A stretch of 64,000 nucleotides of DNA, from assembly GCF_923077115.1 (NCBI RefSeq), contig NZ_CAKLPX010000005.1, positions 1-64,000 on the forward strand. The letters run 5' to 3'. Every line of letters begins with the position of its first letter. Positions within the stretch are counted from its first letter, which is position 1. A program made the position numbers and the translations under genes. The notes under the pieces were generated by a model. That model searched no databases and was not told the DNA's origin. It saw nothing but the letters and a program-made list of their open reading frames with translations. Shown here piece after piece: positions 8,746 through 19,613 of this stretch. This DNA comes from Sinobacterium norvegicum. GTDB lineage: Bacteria; Pseudomonadota; Gammaproteobacteria; Pseudomonadales; Sinobacteriaceae.

Positions 8746-10211
8746 TGATGAGAAAGCTATCTGACTTTATGCCTCAGGCGCTGGTTTATAGCGATATGGC
8801 TGTAACCGGCATGACGCTGGATAGCCGGCATGTTGAGCCTGGGTTTTTATTTGTGGCATTAGCAGGGCGTACCGTCGATGGTCGCCAGTATATTGATAGT
8901 GCGCAGCGTGCTGGTGCTGTGGCTGTATTGGTTGAAGACTCAGCTTTTGAAGCCGGCACTGACATAACCATCCCGATGATTAAGGTACCCAATCTAGCTG
9001 AGCGATTGGCTGAAATAGCGCAGCGCTTTTATCGCAGCCCTTTTCAATCGCTGTCTGTTGTTGGTGTTACCGGCACCAATGGTAAAACATCGTGTAGTCA
9101 GTTAGTCATGCAGTTATTGCATGCGCTCGGTAATCATTGTGCCGTGTTGGGAACAACTGGCTGGGGCGTTGGAGCAGTGACTGAACCGTCTACACACACG
9201 ACGCCCGATACTGTGTCGCTACAAGCCATTGGGGCCGATCTGGTTGCGCGAGGAGCTACAGCTCTGGCGATGGAAATATCTTCCCATGCCCTTGATCAGG
9301 GGCGAATTGATGGCGTTGAAATAGATACGGCTGTTTTCACTAATTTAAGCCGAGATCATTTGGATTATCATATTTCGATGGAGGCATACGGTGAGGCTAA
9401 GCGTCGCTTGTTCGGCTTGTTGTCGTTAAAAAATGCTGTGGTGAATATCGATGATGCGTTTGGCCAAGCAATAGTGGCCAAGCTAAATAATGATGTCCGC
9501 TTGCTCAGTTATTCTCTATTGGATTCTACCGCGACGCTATATGTGCGCGCTTTAAGTTATTCGTTAGCCGGTGTCAGTGGTGTGCTCTGCTATGACAATC
9601 AAGAGTGCGAGTTTACCTCGCCGTTGATCGGTGAGTTTAACGTCAGTAATTTATTGGCTGCGATTGCGGCTGTGCTGGCCGACGGCTATAGCCTGACCGA
9701 TATTGTACCGCATATTGGCCAGTTAAAGCCTGCTCGAGGCCGGTTAGAGGTTGTAACAGGTGCGCATAATATTACTGTGATGATTGATTATGCCCATACC
9801 CCCGATGCCTTAGAGCAAGTATTGAAAAGCGTGAAAAAACACTGTCAGCAGTCTCTGTGGGTGGTGTTTGGCTGTGGCGGTGACCGCGATAAAGGTAAGA
9901 GGCCATTGATGGCCCGGGCAGCTCAGCGTTTTGCTGACAGGCTGGTTATCACCAGTGATAATCCAAGAACAGAGACGCCAGCAGAAATCGTTGCCGATGT
10001 TGTTGCCGGTATTAAAGTCGATAAATCGGTGACTGTCGAGGTCGAACGTCAGCGCGCTATTGAGCTGGCAGTATCACAGGCTAAGCCGGGTGATTGCGTG
10101 CTAATTGCCGGCAAAGGGCATGAAACCTATCAAGATATAATGGGTGTTAAACACGATTTCGATGACTTTGAAAAGGTCACTGCAGCACTGGCGATGCGGG
10201 GTGAAATATGA
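8742..10211 (+). CDS. murE: UDP-MurNAc-tripeptide synthetase MurE
   Basis: 489 aa Mur ligase. N-terminal UDP-binding domain, ATP loop GVTGTNGKT (108-116), and DNPRTETP in the C-terminal domain, the signature of enzymes that add meso-diaminopimelate rather than lysine. It adds the third residue of the stem peptide in the cytoplasm. Three consecutive ATGs (8742, 8745, 8748) compete as the start; the first overlaps the ftsI stop as ATGA, which favours coupling. Confidence 0.96.
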   Translation: MMMRKLSDFMPQALVYSDMAVTGMTLDSRHVEPGFLFVALAGRTVDGRQYIDSAQRAGAVAVLVEDSAFEAGTDITIPMIKVPNLAERLAEIAQRFYRSPFQSLSVVGVTGTNGKTSCSQLVMQLLHALGNHCAVLGTTGWGVGAVTEPSTHTTPDTVSLQAIGADLVARGATALAMEISSHALDQGRIDGVEIDTAVFTNLSRDHLDYHISMEAYGEAKRRLFGLLSLKNAVVNIDDAFGQAIVAKLNNDVRLLSYSLLDSTATLYVRALSYSLAGVSGVLCYDNQECEFTSPLIGEFNVSNLLAAIAAVLADGYSLTDIVPHIGQLKPARGRLEVVTGAHNITVMIDYAHTPDALEQVLKSVKKHCQQSLWVVFGCGGDRDKGKRPLMARAAQRFADRLVITSDNPRTETPAEIVADVVAGIKVDKSVTVEVERQRAIELAVSQAKPGDCVLIAGKGHETYQDIMGVKHDFDDFEKVTAALAMRGEI

Positions 10212-11593
10212 TTTCAGCCACCACCCTCAGCCAGCTTGCGGCGGACAATCATTGGCAGTTAATTGGCCATGATGTGGCGTTTGAGAAAGTCATTCTCGAT
10301 AGTCGCAGCGATAGCACTGATGGTATTTTTGTTGCCTTGGTAGGGGAGCACTTTGATAGTCATCAGTTCATTGCCCAGGCGATTGAGAATGGTGCTGTGG
10401 CCGTTGTCGTCAATCGCGCTGTCGCCTTCAATATACCGCAATTGATCGTCGACGATACACGATATGCCTTGGGTGTGATTGCCCGTGAAAATAGGCGCAA
10501 AAGCACCGCTACTGTCATAGCAATCACCGGTAGTGCGGGCAAGACGACAACCAAGGAAATGCTTTCGTCGATACTTAAGCAGGCATATCTTCCCAGTCAA
10601 ATTCTGGCGACGAAGGGTAATTTTAATAATGAGATTGGTCTGCCGTTAACCCTGCTCGATATAGAATCAGAGCATCAGGTGGTCGTCGTTGAGATGGGGG
10701 CTGCCAAGCCGGGCGATATTGCTTACCTGATGCAATTCGCAGAGCCGGATTTTAGTATTTTACTCAATGCTAAGGCTGTACACCTCGAAGGATTTGGTGA
10801 CTGCGATCACGTTGCGAAAACAAAATTTGAAATAGTGAGTGCTCTCACTGAAAACAAAACCAGCGCGATTAATATCGATACGCCTTATTCATCGCAATGG
10901 TTGGCTGAGGCAAAGCATCTAGGCGTTAATGTTGTTGGCTACTCCGCTGACAATAAAAACGCCGATGTTTTTGCCGATGATATTATCGCCAGCATCAACA
11001 GCTGTCACTTTAAACTGCATATTGCGGCAAATCACTACGCAGTATCGTTAAAAGTGGCTGGGGTGCATAACGTTTCAAATGCGCTGGCCGCAGCCGCGAT
11101 TGCAAATGCAGCCGATATATCCGCCGAGTCTATTGTGTTGGGTCTGAACAGTTTCAATGCTGTGGCTGGCCGTATGCAGGCAGTAACAGGTATGAAGCAA
11201 TCCAGTATTATCGATGATAGTTACAATGCCAACCCCGATGCAATGAGGGCGGCGATTGATGTTTTATGCTCGGCGGAGGATAGAAAAATCTTTGTCATGG
11301 GGCAGATGGGTGAGCTCGGTAAGGATGAGTTGGCTTATCACCGCCAAATAGGTCAATACGCCAAAGAACAGGGTGTTGATCTATTTTATGCTTGCGGTGA
11401 GCTATGTCGAACAGCTGTCGAGGCGTTTGGTCAACGAGGCCTATTTTTTGAGGAACAGTCAGCTCTTATCAACAGTTTAAGTGAAGAGATTCAGTATGGG
11501 GACACCGTGTTAGTCAAAGGTTCAAGAAGCGCAAAGATGGATGTTGTTGTCGCAGCAATAGTCAAAAATAATAATATTCTAGGGGACGCATAA
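10208..11593 (+). CDS. murF: UDP-MurNAc-tripeptide-D-Ala-D-Ala ligase MurF
   Basis: 461 aa Mur ligase with ATP loop GSAGKTTT (108-115), the [16 protein letters not shown] segment typical of MurF, and [11 protein letters not shown] in the C-terminal domain. It attaches D-Ala-D-Ala (made by Ddl, encoded downstream) to complete the pentapeptide precursor. The ATG overlaps the murE stop by 4 nt. Confidence 0.96.
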   Translation: MISATTLSQLAADNHWQLIGHDVAFEKVILDSRSDSTDGIFVALVGEHFDSHQFIAQAIENGAVAVVVNRAVAFNIPQLIVDDTRYALGVIARENRRKSTATVIAITGSAGKTTTKEMLSSILKQAYLPSQILATKGNFNNEIGLPLTLLDIESEHQVVVVEMGAAKPGDIAYLMQFAEPDFSILLNAKAVHLEGFGDCDHVAKTKFEIVSALTENKTSAINIDTPYSSQWLAEAKHLGVNVVGYSADNKNADVFADDIIASINSCHFKLHIAANHYAVSLKVAGVHNVSNALAAAAIANAADISAESIVLGLNSFNAVAGRMQAVTGMKQSSIIDDSYNANPDAMRAAIDVLCSAEDRKIFVMGQMGELGKDELAYHRQIGQYAKEQGVDLFYACGELCRTAVEAFGQRGLFFEEQSALINSLSEEIQYGDTVLVKGSRSAKMDVVVAAIVKNNNILGDA

Positions 11594-11595
11594 CA

Positions 11596-12678
11596 ATGTT
11601 GTTATGGCTTGCTGAGTGGTTACAAGAGTACATTAATGCATTTCAGGTATTCCAATACCTTACAATGCGCGGAATATTGAGTGTTTTAACATCGTTGGCT
11701 ATTGCTTTGATGATTGGCCCCTGGCTGATCCGCAAGCTTAACGAGCACCAGATCGGTCAATCGGTCAGAAACGATGGGCCTCAAAGTCATTTATCAAAAT
11801 CTGGCACTCCAACCATGGGGGGGGCATTAATATTAATCGGTATTTTAGTTAGCACGTTATTATGGGCCGACCTGGCCAACAAATATATATGGGTTGTTAT
11901 CGTTGTGACGGCAATTTTTGGTGCCGTTGGTTGGGTAGATGACTACCGTAAAGTGATTGAAAAAAACTCGCGTGGATTACCCGCTCGCTGGAAGTATTTT
12001 TGGCAGTCTGTCGGTGGTCTGGGTGCCGCAATCTTTTTGTACGGCGTTGCCGTGCTACCGCAGGAGACACAATTATTTGTACCGTTTTTCAAAAATGTTG
12101 CCTGGTCGATGGGGCCTCTGTTCATTGTATTGACCTATTTTGTCATCGTTGGCACCAGTAATGCGGTGAATTTAACCGACGGTCTAGATGGCTTGGCGAT
12201 TCTACCGACAGTACTTGTCGGCGGTGCTCTTGGTGTCATTGCTTACTTGGCTGGTCACAGCAATTTTTCTGAGTACCTACACATTGCTTATATACCCGGT
12301 GCTGGAGAATTGGTGGTTTTCTGCGGTGCGATTGTCGGAGCAGGCTTAGGCTTTCTTTGGTTTAACACTTATCCAGCACAGATATTTATGGGCGATGTTG
12401 GCTCTCTTGCCTTGGGTGCGGCCTTAGGTATTGTTGCTGTCATCGTCCGTCATGAAATCGTGTTGTTCATTATGGGTGGCATTTTCGTCATGGAAACGCT
12501 GTCTGTCATCATACAGGTTGCCTCTTTTAAAATGACCGGTAAGCGGGTTTTTAGAATGGCACCGATACATCATCATTTTGAATTGAAAGGCTGGCCGGAA
12601 CCGAGAGTCATTGTTCGCTTCTGGATTATTACCGTCATTTTAGTGCTATTTGGTTTGGCAACCCTAAAACTGCGATAG
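11596..12678 (+). CDS. mraY: Phospho-MurNAc-pentapeptide translocase MraY
   Basis: 360 aa, ten predicted membrane segments, the standard family length. Active-site motifs are DDYRK (115-119), [10 protein letters not shown] near residue 190, and the HHHFELKG loop towards the C-terminus. It transfers phospho-MurNAc-pentapeptide to undecaprenyl phosphate to form lipid I at the inner membrane. It starts 2 nt after murF. Confidence 0.97.
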   Translation: MLLWLAEWLQEYINAFQVFQYLTMRGILSVLTSLAIALMIGPWLIRKLNEHQIGQSVRNDGPQSHLSKSGTPTMGGALILIGILVSTLLWADLANKYIWVVIVVTAIFGAVGWVDDYRKVIEKNSRGLPARWKYFWQSVGGLGAAIFLYGVAVLPQETQLFVPFFKNVAWSMGPLFIVLTYFVIVGTSNAVNLTDGLDGLAILPTVLVGGALGVIAYLAGHSNFSEYLHIAYIPGAGELVVFCGAIVGAGLGFLWFNTYPAQIFMGDVGSLALGAALGIVAVIVRHEIVLFIMGGIFVMETLSVIIQVASFKMTGKRVFRMAPIHHHFELKGWPEPRVIVRFWIITVILVLFGLATLKLR

Positions 12679-12684
12679 AGAATA

Positions 12685-14046
12685 ATGAGTCAATTAATAG
12701 CTAGCGACAGAAATATTGCAATTATCGGGCTGGGGAAAAGCGGAGTCTCTGCTGCTCGATTTTTGACGACAAAAAGCATCAAATTTGATGTCTTCGATAG
12801 CCGTGAGATGGCCGCCGGTGCCGATAGCTTTAAGCAGCGTTACCCCGGCGTCAATGTTCATTGTGGTGAGCTAAGCGGTGAAAAATTGGCGTGTTATCAG
12901 CAATTAGTCGTCAGTCCAGGGGTTAGTCTAGAAGAACCTGCAATTGCATTTGCCGGGGAGCAGGGGGCTGAGTTAATAGGTGATATCAGCCTGTTTTGTC
13001 AATATGTCGATGTGCCTTTCGTCGCTATCACCGGCTCTAACGCCAAGAGTACAGTCACTACCTGGGTTGGTGATATGGCCGAGCGCGACGGGAAAAATGT
13101 GGCTGTCGGCGGTAATCTCGGTACTCCCGCTCTCGATTTGTTGCTCGACCATGGCGACGCAGAGCTCTACATTATCGAGTTGTCTAGTTTCCAGTTAGAG
13201 CGAACAGAAAAACTGACCGCTAACGTTGCCACGGTATTGAATGTAAGCGAAGACCATCTCGATCGTTATAGCGGCATGATGGCTTACCAACAAAGTAAGC
13301 AGCGTATTTATAGGAAGGCTGAGTCTGCTGTTTACAACAGGGCGGATGTGTTAACACAGCCATTAGCTTCGCAGCAGATGAAACTAATAAGTTTTGGCCT
13401 GAGCCAGCCTGATTTGCATGACTACGGTATTCGTTTGCAGCAAGGCAAAGAGTTTCTGGCCAAGGGGCTAAAATCATTGATGGCTGTTGAAGAGTTGTCA
13501 TTGCCTGGGCGGCATAATATTGAAAATGCATTGGCCTCAGCGGCGCTGGCAGAGTGTGCCGGTATCTCACTGTCTGCAGTTGTTGCCTCGCTTAAATGCT
13601 TCACCGGTTTGCGGCACCGATGCCAACAAATCGCTGTGGTTGATGGGGTTAAATATTTCAATGACTCTAAGGGGACTAATGTCGGTGCCAGCATTGCCGC
13701 CATTGACGGCCTGGCCGAAGACGGCAGCCATTTAATCTTGATTGCTGGCGGCGTCGGTAAAGGGGCTGACTTTAGCGACTTAGCGAAGGCCATCGATGGT
13801 AAGGTCAGTCAAGTGATACTGATCGGTGAGGACGCAGAGCTTATTGCCACACTCATTGCCGATAACAGCAAAATAGTCTTTGCGGATGATATGGCGGCTG
13901 CGGTGAGCTTAGCCACAGCGACGGCACAAGTAGGCGATACGATATTGTTGTCGCCTGCCTGTGCCAGTTTCGACATGTTTAATAGCTTTGAACACCGTGG
14001 TGAGGTTTTTGAACAGGCTGTTATGCAGCTAGAGGGGCGCCGATGA
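12685..14046 (+). CDS. murD: UDP-MurNAc-L-Ala:D-Glu ligase MurD
   Basis: 453 aa Mur ligase. The N-terminal dinucleotide-like fold starts IAIIGLGKSGVSAARF (11-26), the ATP loop is GSNAKST (117-123), and HRCQ plus FNDSKGTNVGA mark the central domain. It adds D-glutamate to UDP-MurNAc-L-Ala. It lies 6 nt after mraY; its stop overlaps the ftsW start by 4 nt. Confidence 0.96.
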   Translation: MSQLIASDRNIAIIGLGKSGVSAARFLTTKSIKFDVFDSREMAAGADSFKQRYPGVNVHCGELSGEKLACYQQLVVSPGVSLEEPAIAFAGEQGAELIGDISLFCQYVDVPFVAITGSNAKSTVTTWVGDMAERDGKNVAVGGNLGTPALDLLLDHGDAELYIIELSSFQLERTEKLTANVATVLNVSEDHLDRYSGMMAYQQSKQRIYRKAESAVYNRADVLTQPLASQQMKLISFGLSQPDLHDYGIRLQQGKEFLAKGLKSLMAVEELSLPGRHNIENALASAALAECAGISLSAVVASLKCFTGLRHRCQQIAVVDGVKYFNDSKGTNVGASIAAIDGLAEDGSHLILIAGGVGKGADFSDLAKAIDGKVSQVILIGEDAELIATLIADNSKIVFADDMAAAVSLATATAQVGDTILLSPACASFDMFNSFEHRGEVFEQAVMQLEGRR

Positions 14047-15293
14047 ACTACGCCGACAAGCAGCTTAGTTTTGCCATTCCCTCAGCATTGAGTGATGGGC
14101 GTGTAGACTGGGTGTTGTTAACCACCGCTGTGTTGTTAGCAACGGTCGGCCTGATCATGATGGCATCAGCTTCTATTGATTATGCTGAGCTTAATTATTC
14201 AGGCCCCTTTCACCATGTAATCCGTCATAGTATTTATTTATCTATGGCTTTAGTGGCGGGCTTTTGTATTTATACACTGCCACCGAGCAGCTGGAAAAAC
14301 TCCGGTGCGATGTTGATTGGACTTGGTTTTGTATTGGCTGTACTGGTGTTAATTGTTGGGCGTGAGATTAATGGCAGTAAACGTTGGATCAGCTTGGGTG
14401 TGATTACCCTGCAGGTGTCTGAGCTAATTAAACCGATAGTCGTGGTGTATTTGGCAGGGTATTTAGTGCGTCGAGAGCATGAGGTGAAAAGTCAGTTTTC
14501 AGGCTTTGTTAAGCCGATGTTGGTGTTAGCCATGTTTATTATTTTGTTGCTATTGCAACCTGACTTTGGTGCGGTTGTGGTGATGACAATGACGGCGCTG
14601 GCGTTGATGTTCTTGGGCGGCGTCAAACTCTGGCAATTCTTGTTGACCATGATTATCTGTATGGGCGCTGCCGTGCTGGCAGTGGTTTCCTCAGAGTATC
14701 GACTGCGTCGTGTCTTGGCTTACACTGACCCTTGGGCTGACCAGTACGACAGCGGTTATCAGCTAACGCAGTCATTGATTGCCTTCGGTCGTGGCGAGTG
14801 GTTTGGTACCGGCTTGGGAAACAGCGTACAAAAACTATTTTATTTACCCGAGGCTCATACCGACTTTGTCTTTGCCATTTTAGCTGAAGAGTTGGGTGTG
14901 GTTGGCGCGATTGGTATTGTCTTAGGCTTTGCCTTATTGGTTTGGAGAATGTTGGCAACGGGGCGTTTAGCAGAGAAGAAAGAGCAGTTCTTCTGGGCCT
15001 ATGTCTGTTATGGTTTTGCCATTATTTTCAGTGGCCAAGTCTTTATTAATATTGGCGTCAATACCGGGTTATTGCCGACCAAAGGTCTGACGCTACCGTT
15101 GATCAGTTACGGCGGCAGTAGCTTAATTGTCTGCGTCATGATGTTGGCTGCAATTTTACGTATCAGCCATGAGCTGCAAACAGCGGAGCTGGCCAGTGAC
15201 AGGGTTGCGGCACCGCCGAAGAATCAGGCAGAGAGGCAAAAGAAAAAGGTTGCCGGTACACCTGCCAGGACGCGCAGGAGGTTGGCCGCATGA
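14043..15293 (+). CDS. ftsW: Septal peptidoglycan polymerase FtsW
   Basis: 416 aa SEDS-family membrane protein with about ten transmembrane segments. Recognisable motifs are GREINGSKRWI and the C-terminal LPLISYGGSS. The C-terminal tail (~380-416) is basic and cytoplasmic. It polymerises lipid II at the septum with FtsI. Start overlaps murD and stop overlaps murG (ATGA). Confidence 0.96.
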   Translation: MNYADKQLSFAIPSALSDGRVDWVLLTTAVLLATVGLIMMASASIDYAELNYSGPFHHVIRHSIYLSMALVAGFCIYTLPPSSWKNSGAMLIGLGFVLAVLVLIVGREINGSKRWISLGVITLQVSELIKPIVVVYLAGYLVRREHEVKSQFSGFVKPMLVLAMFIILLLLQPDFGAVVVMTMTALALMFLGGVKLWQFLLTMIICMGAAVLAVVSSEYRLRRVLAYTDPWADQYDSGYQLTQSLIAFGRGEWFGTGLGNSVQKLFYLPEAHTDFVFAILAEELGVVGAIGIVLGFALLVWRMLATGRLAEKKEQFFWAYVCYGFAIIFSGQVFINIGVNTGLLPTKGLTLPLISYGGSSLIVCVMMLAAILRISHELQTAELASDRVAAPPKNQAERQKKKVAGTPARTRRRLAA

Positions 15294-16378
15294 GTAAACC
15301 TATTGCACTGATTATGGCGGGTGGTACTGGTGGTCATGTTTTCCCTGCGCTGGCGACGGCGCAGAAGTTAGTCGATAAGGGTTATCAAATCCACTGGTTG
15401 GGGACAGAGCGCGGTATTGAATCTCGCCTGGTGCCGGCAGCAGGTTTTGATATTACCTATATGAAGGTGACCGGTGTTCGTGGTAAAAATTTAGGGACAC
15501 TGATTAAGGCACCCTTCGCCCTTATTGGATCAATATTTCAGGCTTATAAAACGGTTAAGCGGTTAAATCCGGCCGTTGTCTTGGGTATGGGCGGCTATGC
15601 CAGCGGACCAGGAGCAGTGGCTGCTTGGCTGAATGGTAAACCGTTGGTTATTCATGAGCAAAACGCTGTTGCCGGTACAACTAACCGATTATCCGCTAGG
15701 TTTGCCTGCAGGGTTTTGCAGGCATTTGGAGGCGCCTTCCAAAGCAGCGAACAGGGTGAGGTCGTAGGCAACCCTGTTCGGGATCAACTGGCGACAGTAG
15801 CCACACCAACGCAAAGAAAGCAGGGTTTGAGCGCCGATAGCGCGTTAAAGCTGTTGGTTGTCGGTGGTAGCTTGGGTGCTCTGGCGTTGAATGAAACCGT
15901 GCCTGCAGCCTTGGCGTTGCTGCCAGCAGAGCAGCGTCCAGAAGTCTTTCATCAGGCGGGTGATGGCAAGCAACATTCTACTATTAAGCGTTATAGTGCG
16001 GTTGGTGTTGATGCGAGGGTCGAGCCTTTTATTGACGACATGTTGGCGGCATATTCTGAGGCGGATTTAGTGATTTGTCGTGCCGGAGCACTGACTGTGT
16101 CTGAGCTTGCCTGTGTTGGTGTTGCTTCAATACTGGTACCACTGCCGCATGCCATTGATGATCATCAAACAAAAAATGCCGAATGGTTGGCGGAAAAAGG
16201 TGGCGCGATAGTAAGCCCGCAGAAATTGTTAACGGCGGAGTCGTTAGCAGAACAAATTAACAGTTTATTGGGCGACAAAGTTAGGTTGTTAGATATGGCG
16301 GAGCAAAGCCGTGCTAAGGCTGTACCGCTGTCAGCCAGTCGTGTAGCAGATATTTGTCAGGAGGTGGCGTGTGGATAA
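15290..16378 (+). CDS. murG: Lipid I N-acetylglucosaminyltransferase MurG
   Basis: 362 aa GT-B glycosyltransferase. The N-terminal glycine loop [10 protein letters not shown] is at 11-20, and the donor-site region includes RAGALTVSE and [13 protein letters not shown]. It converts lipid I to lipid II on the inner face of the membrane. It overlaps murC by 8 nt. Confidence 0.97.
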   Translation: MSKPIALIMAGGTGGHVFPALATAQKLVDKGYQIHWLGTERGIESRLVPAAGFDITYMKVTGVRGKNLGTLIKAPFALIGSIFQAYKTVKRLNPAVVLGMGGYASGPGAVAAWLNGKPLVIHEQNAVAGTTNRLSARFACRVLQAFGGAFQSSEQGEVVGNPVRDQLATVATPTQRKQGLSADSALKLLVVGGSLGALALNETVPAALALLPAEQRPEVFHQAGDGKQHSTIKRYSAVGVDARVEPFIDDMLAAYSEADLVICRAGALTVSELACVGVASILVPLPHAIDDHQTKNAEWLAEKGGAIVSPQKLLTAESLAEQINSLLGDKVRLLDMAEQSRAKAVPLSASRVADICQEVACG

Positions 16379-17798
16379 AGCACCAAAACGCTATGCAGTA
16401 CCCGAGATGAGACGCATTAAACAGATTCACTTTGTCGGTATCGGCGGAGCGGGGATGTGTGGTATTGCGGAAGTATTATTGAATCAAGGCTATAAAATTT
16501 CGGGCTCTGATATTCGTGAGTCAGAGGTTACACGCCGTCTACGAGATAAGGGCGTTGCCGTTTTTATTGGCCATCAAGATAGCAATATATCGGGCGCCAA
16601 TGTGGTGGTGGTCTCTACGGCGGTTGCACAGGATAACCCTGAGGTTATAGCGGCAAAATTATTCCGAGTACCGATTGTACAACGGGCGTTGATGCTGGCT
16701 GAATTGATGCGATATCGTCATGGTATTGCCGTTGCTGGCACGCACGGCAAGACCACGACGACCAGCCTGATTTCATCCATTTTTGCCGAGGCTTCACTCG
16801 ATCCGACCTTTGTTATCGGCGGCCTGCTGAACAGTGCTGGCACTAATGCGCAGCTCGGCGAGAGCCGCTATCTCATCGCTGAGGCGGATGAGTCTGATGC
16901 TTCCTTTTTGCATTTGCAGCCAATGGTGTCGGTGGTTACCAATATCGAAGCCGATCATATGTCGACTTACGATGGCGACTTTAACAAGTTGAAGCAGACC
17001 TTTATCGACTTCATCAACAATCTGCCGTTTTATGGTTTGGCGGTATTGTGTGTGGATGACCCTATTGTCGCAGAGTTATTACCGGGTATTGCCCGACCGG
17101 CATTGACCTACGGCGTCAGTGAATATGCCGATTATCGTGTCAGCAATATTCAGCAGGATAAATTATCTTCAAGCTTTAGCATTACCCGTCCCGATGGCAA
17201 AAAAAGCTTAGATCTTGTGGTTAATATGCCGGGCCATCATAACGTTTTGAATGCCGCGGCTGCTGTTGCTGTGGCCACGGATGAGGGGGTTGATGACGCC
17301 GCTATTATTGCCGGGCTACTGAAGTTTCAGGGTGTGGGTCGCCGTTTTCAGGTTTATGGTAATTACCAGGTGGGCGAGGGCACAGCCATGCTGGTCGATG
17401 ACTATGGCCATCACCCAACAGAGGTTGCGGCAACGATCAGTGCTGTCCGTGCAGGTTGGCCAGATCGTCGCCTTCTCATGTTATACCAGCCACACAGATA
17501 TTCTCGAACACGGGATTTATACGAAGATTTTGTTGAGGTTTTATCGGGCAATGATGAGTTGGTGTTGCTGGAGGTTTATTCTGCCGGTGAGGAGCCGATA
17601 GTCGGTGCTGACAGTAAAAGCTTATGCCGCAGTTTAAGATTGCGCGGTTCAATTGAACCAATTTATGTCGAAGATATTGAAAAAGCAGCGGAGTTACTGC
17701 CTACCATTGTCAAGGCTGGCGACATTGTGCTTACTCAAGGCGCTGGTAATGTTGGTCTGTTGGCTAAGCAATTGGCGGCGAAGGAGTTGATCAAGTGA
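16371..17798 (+). CDS. murC: UDP-MurNAc-L-alanine ligase MurC
   Basis: 475 aa Mur ligase. [16 protein letters not shown] (21-36) forms the UDP-binding loop and GTHGKTTT (123-130) the ATP loop; [10 protein letters not shown] is a C-terminal hallmark. The GTG at 16371 overlaps murG by 8 nt; an in-frame ATG at residue 13 (MRRIKQIHF) is the alternative start. It adds L-alanine to UDP-MurNAc, the first amino acid of the stem peptide. Confidence 0.96.
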   Translation: MDKAPKRYAVPEMRRIKQIHFVGIGGAGMCGIAEVLLNQGYKISGSDIRESEVTRRLRDKGVAVFIGHQDSNISGANVVVVSTAVAQDNPEVIAAKLFRVPIVQRALMLAELMRYRHGIAVAGTHGKTTTTSLISSIFAEASLDPTFVIGGLLNSAGTNAQLGESRYLIAEADESDASFLHLQPMVSVVTNIEADHMSTYDGDFNKLKQTFIDFINNLPFYGLAVLCVDDPIVAELLPGIARPALTYGVSEYADYRVSNIQQDKLSSSFSITRPDGKKSLDLVVNMPGHHNVLNAAAAVAVATDEGVDDAAIIAGLLKFQGVGRRFQVYGNYQVGEGTAMLVDDYGHHPTEVAATISAVRAGWPDRRLLMLYQPHRYSRTRDLYEDFVEVLSGNDELVLLEVYSAGEEPIVGADSKSLCRSLRLRGSIEPIYVEDIEKAAELLPTIVKAGDIVLTQGAGNVGLLAKQLAAKELIK

Positions 17799-18745
17799 TT
17801 AATCAACTGATTGCCGAGTTAAAACAAAAGTTAACCAGCCCTGTCGCTGTACTTTACGGTGGTAAGGCAAGAGAGCGTGATGTTTCGCTACAAAGTGGCG
17901 CAGCAGTACTGCAGGCATTAAAAAATTGCGATATCGATTGTATTGCCGTTGATACCCAAGAGCCTTGGGTTGAACGGCTGAATAAGCAGGGTGTTGCCCA
18001 CAGCTTTATTGCCTTGCACGGTATCGGCGGTGAGGATGGAACAATCCAAGGGGCGCTGGAAACATTGGCAATAAGTTATACCGGCAGCGGTGTCTTAGCC
18101 TCAGCGTTAGGTATGGATAAGCTGCGTTGTAAGCATCTGTGGCGAGGACTTCAGCTTCCAACTGCAGACTTTTCGTTACTGGATAGCAGCAGTGACTTTA
18201 AGCAGATCATGCAAGATCTCGGCGGCAAGGTAATGGTTAAGCCGGCGCTGGAAGGGTCGAGTATCGGTATGTCGATAGCCGGGTCTGTCGAAGAACTGGA
18301 AGCTGCTTATGCTTTGGCTGGGGGTGAAGGCGCCATTGTGATGGCGGAGCGCTGGATAGAAGGTCGAGAGTTTACCGTGGCGGTACTAGACGGTGCAGCC
18401 TTGCCGGCGATAGAGCTCAAAACCGAGCATAGTTTCTACGATTATGATGCTAAATATATATCTGATGATACGCAGTATATATGTCCAGCGCCGCTGAGCG
18501 ACGACGAACGTGTATTGCTGGCTGATTTAGCTGTTCAAGCATTTGACAGCGTTGGCTGCCGTGGTTGGGGACGGGTAGATTTCATGCAAGATCATCAGGG
18601 CAGAGTATACTTGTTAGAGGTAAATACTGTTCCGGGTATGACCAGTCACAGTTTGGTGCCAATGGCAGCGAAGCAAACGGGCTTAGATTTTGAAAGTTTA
18701 GTCCTAACAATTTTGCTGGATTCACTCAACAGCGAGGATGGCTGA
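17795..18745 (+). CDS. ddl: D-alanine-D-alanine ligase
   Basis: 316 aa ATP-grasp enzyme of the DdlB type. Visible motifs are [16 protein letters not shown] near the N-terminus, [13 protein letters not shown], and the C-terminal [17 protein letters not shown]. It makes the D-Ala-D-Ala dipeptide used by MurF. GTG start overlapping the murC stop by 4 nt. Confidence 0.96.
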   Translation: MINQLIAELKQKLTSPVAVLYGGKARERDVSLQSGAAVLQALKNCDIDCIAVDTQEPWVERLNKQGVAHSFIALHGIGGEDGTIQGALETLAISYTGSGVLASALGMDKLRCKHLWRGLQLPTADFSLLDSSSDFKQIMQDLGGKVMVKPALEGSSIGMSIAGSVEELEAAYALAGGEGAIVMAERWIEGREFTVAVLDGAALPAIELKTEHSFYDYDAKYISDDTQYICPAPLSDDERVLLADLAVQAFDSVGCRGWGRVDFMQDHQGRVYLLEVNTVPGMTSHSLVPMAAKQTGLDFESLVLTILLDSLNSEDG

Positions 18746-18750
18746 GCACA

Positions 18751-19563
18751 ATGGCTAAAAAGGTAGCGGGAAAAAAGCAGGTGCAAAAGGGGGCTTCTCG
18801 TACCGTAGAGAAGCAACCATTGCGCATTGTGCTGCCTTTTAAGATGCTGGCATTATCCGCTCTTGCATTGTGTAGTGTGATGGGCGGTTACTATGCCATC
18901 GTCAATATGCCAGCTGTAGATTTCTCCTGGCATGGAGACGAGGTGGTTGAAATAGAAGCGGTTATTGTTGATGCGCCGTTAGAACAGGTCAGCGAGAATG
19001 ATATACGTGCCGTCATACTGCCTTATATGGAGCAAGATTTTTATGGTATAGCGCTTGCTCAGTTACAGCTCGATCTCACCTCTCTTCCGTGGGTGGATAC
19101 AGCAGTCATTAAGCGGCAGTGGCCCAATAAAATATCGGTCACTTTGCTGGAAAAGACTGTTATAGCACGCTGGGGTGAGAGTCAATTGCTGACTCAAAAA
19201 GGCAATATGTTTACGCCAGAGAGAATGATAAAACCATTATTACTGCCAGAATTGGCTGGCCCAGACGGTATGCAAGTCAGAGTAATGGAATTATATTTGG
19301 AACTAACGCTATTGCTAGGTAATATTGAGCCTAAAATAACGCGCCTGGCAGTAGATGAGCGCTATAATTGGACGTTAGTACTGGATAATGATGTTCGTTT
19401 GATCTTGGGTAATGAATTGATGGTTGAGCGCCTTAGACGCTTTGTGACCTTATATTCAGAATTGAAATCACAGCCACAGTCTATAGACTATGTCGATTTT
19501 CGGCACGCAAATGGCTTTGCAGTGGGCTGGAAGAATAATAAAATGAAAAATGCTAATGGCTGA
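18751..19563 (+). CDS. ftsQ: Cell division protein FtsQ
   Basis: 270 aa bitopic protein. A basic cytoplasmic N-terminus (~1-30), one membrane segment at about 30-50, then a POTRA domain (~66-135; LPWVDTAVIKRQWPNKISVTL carries the usual W-P pattern) and the FtsQ beta domain. It recruits FtsL/FtsB in the divisome. It starts 5 nt after ddl and precedes ftsA as in most gammaproteobacteria. Confidence 0.92.
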   Translation: MAKKVAGKKQVQKGASRTVEKQPLRIVLPFKMLALSALALCSVMGGYYAIVNMPAVDFSWHGDEVVEIEAVIVDAPLEQVSENDIRAVILPYMEQDFYGIALAQLQLDLTSLPWVDTAVIKRQWPNKISVTLLEKTVIARWGESQLLTQKGNMFTPERMIKPLLLPELAGPDGMQVRVMELYLELTLLLGNIEPKITRLAVDERYNWTLVLDNDVRLILGNELMVERLRRFVTLYSELKSQPQSIDYVDFRHANGFAVGWKNNKMKNANG

Positions 19564-19613
19564 TTTAAATTATAGATGCAATAGCAAGCCATTTGGGCTT
19601 GGGAGAAACCGGG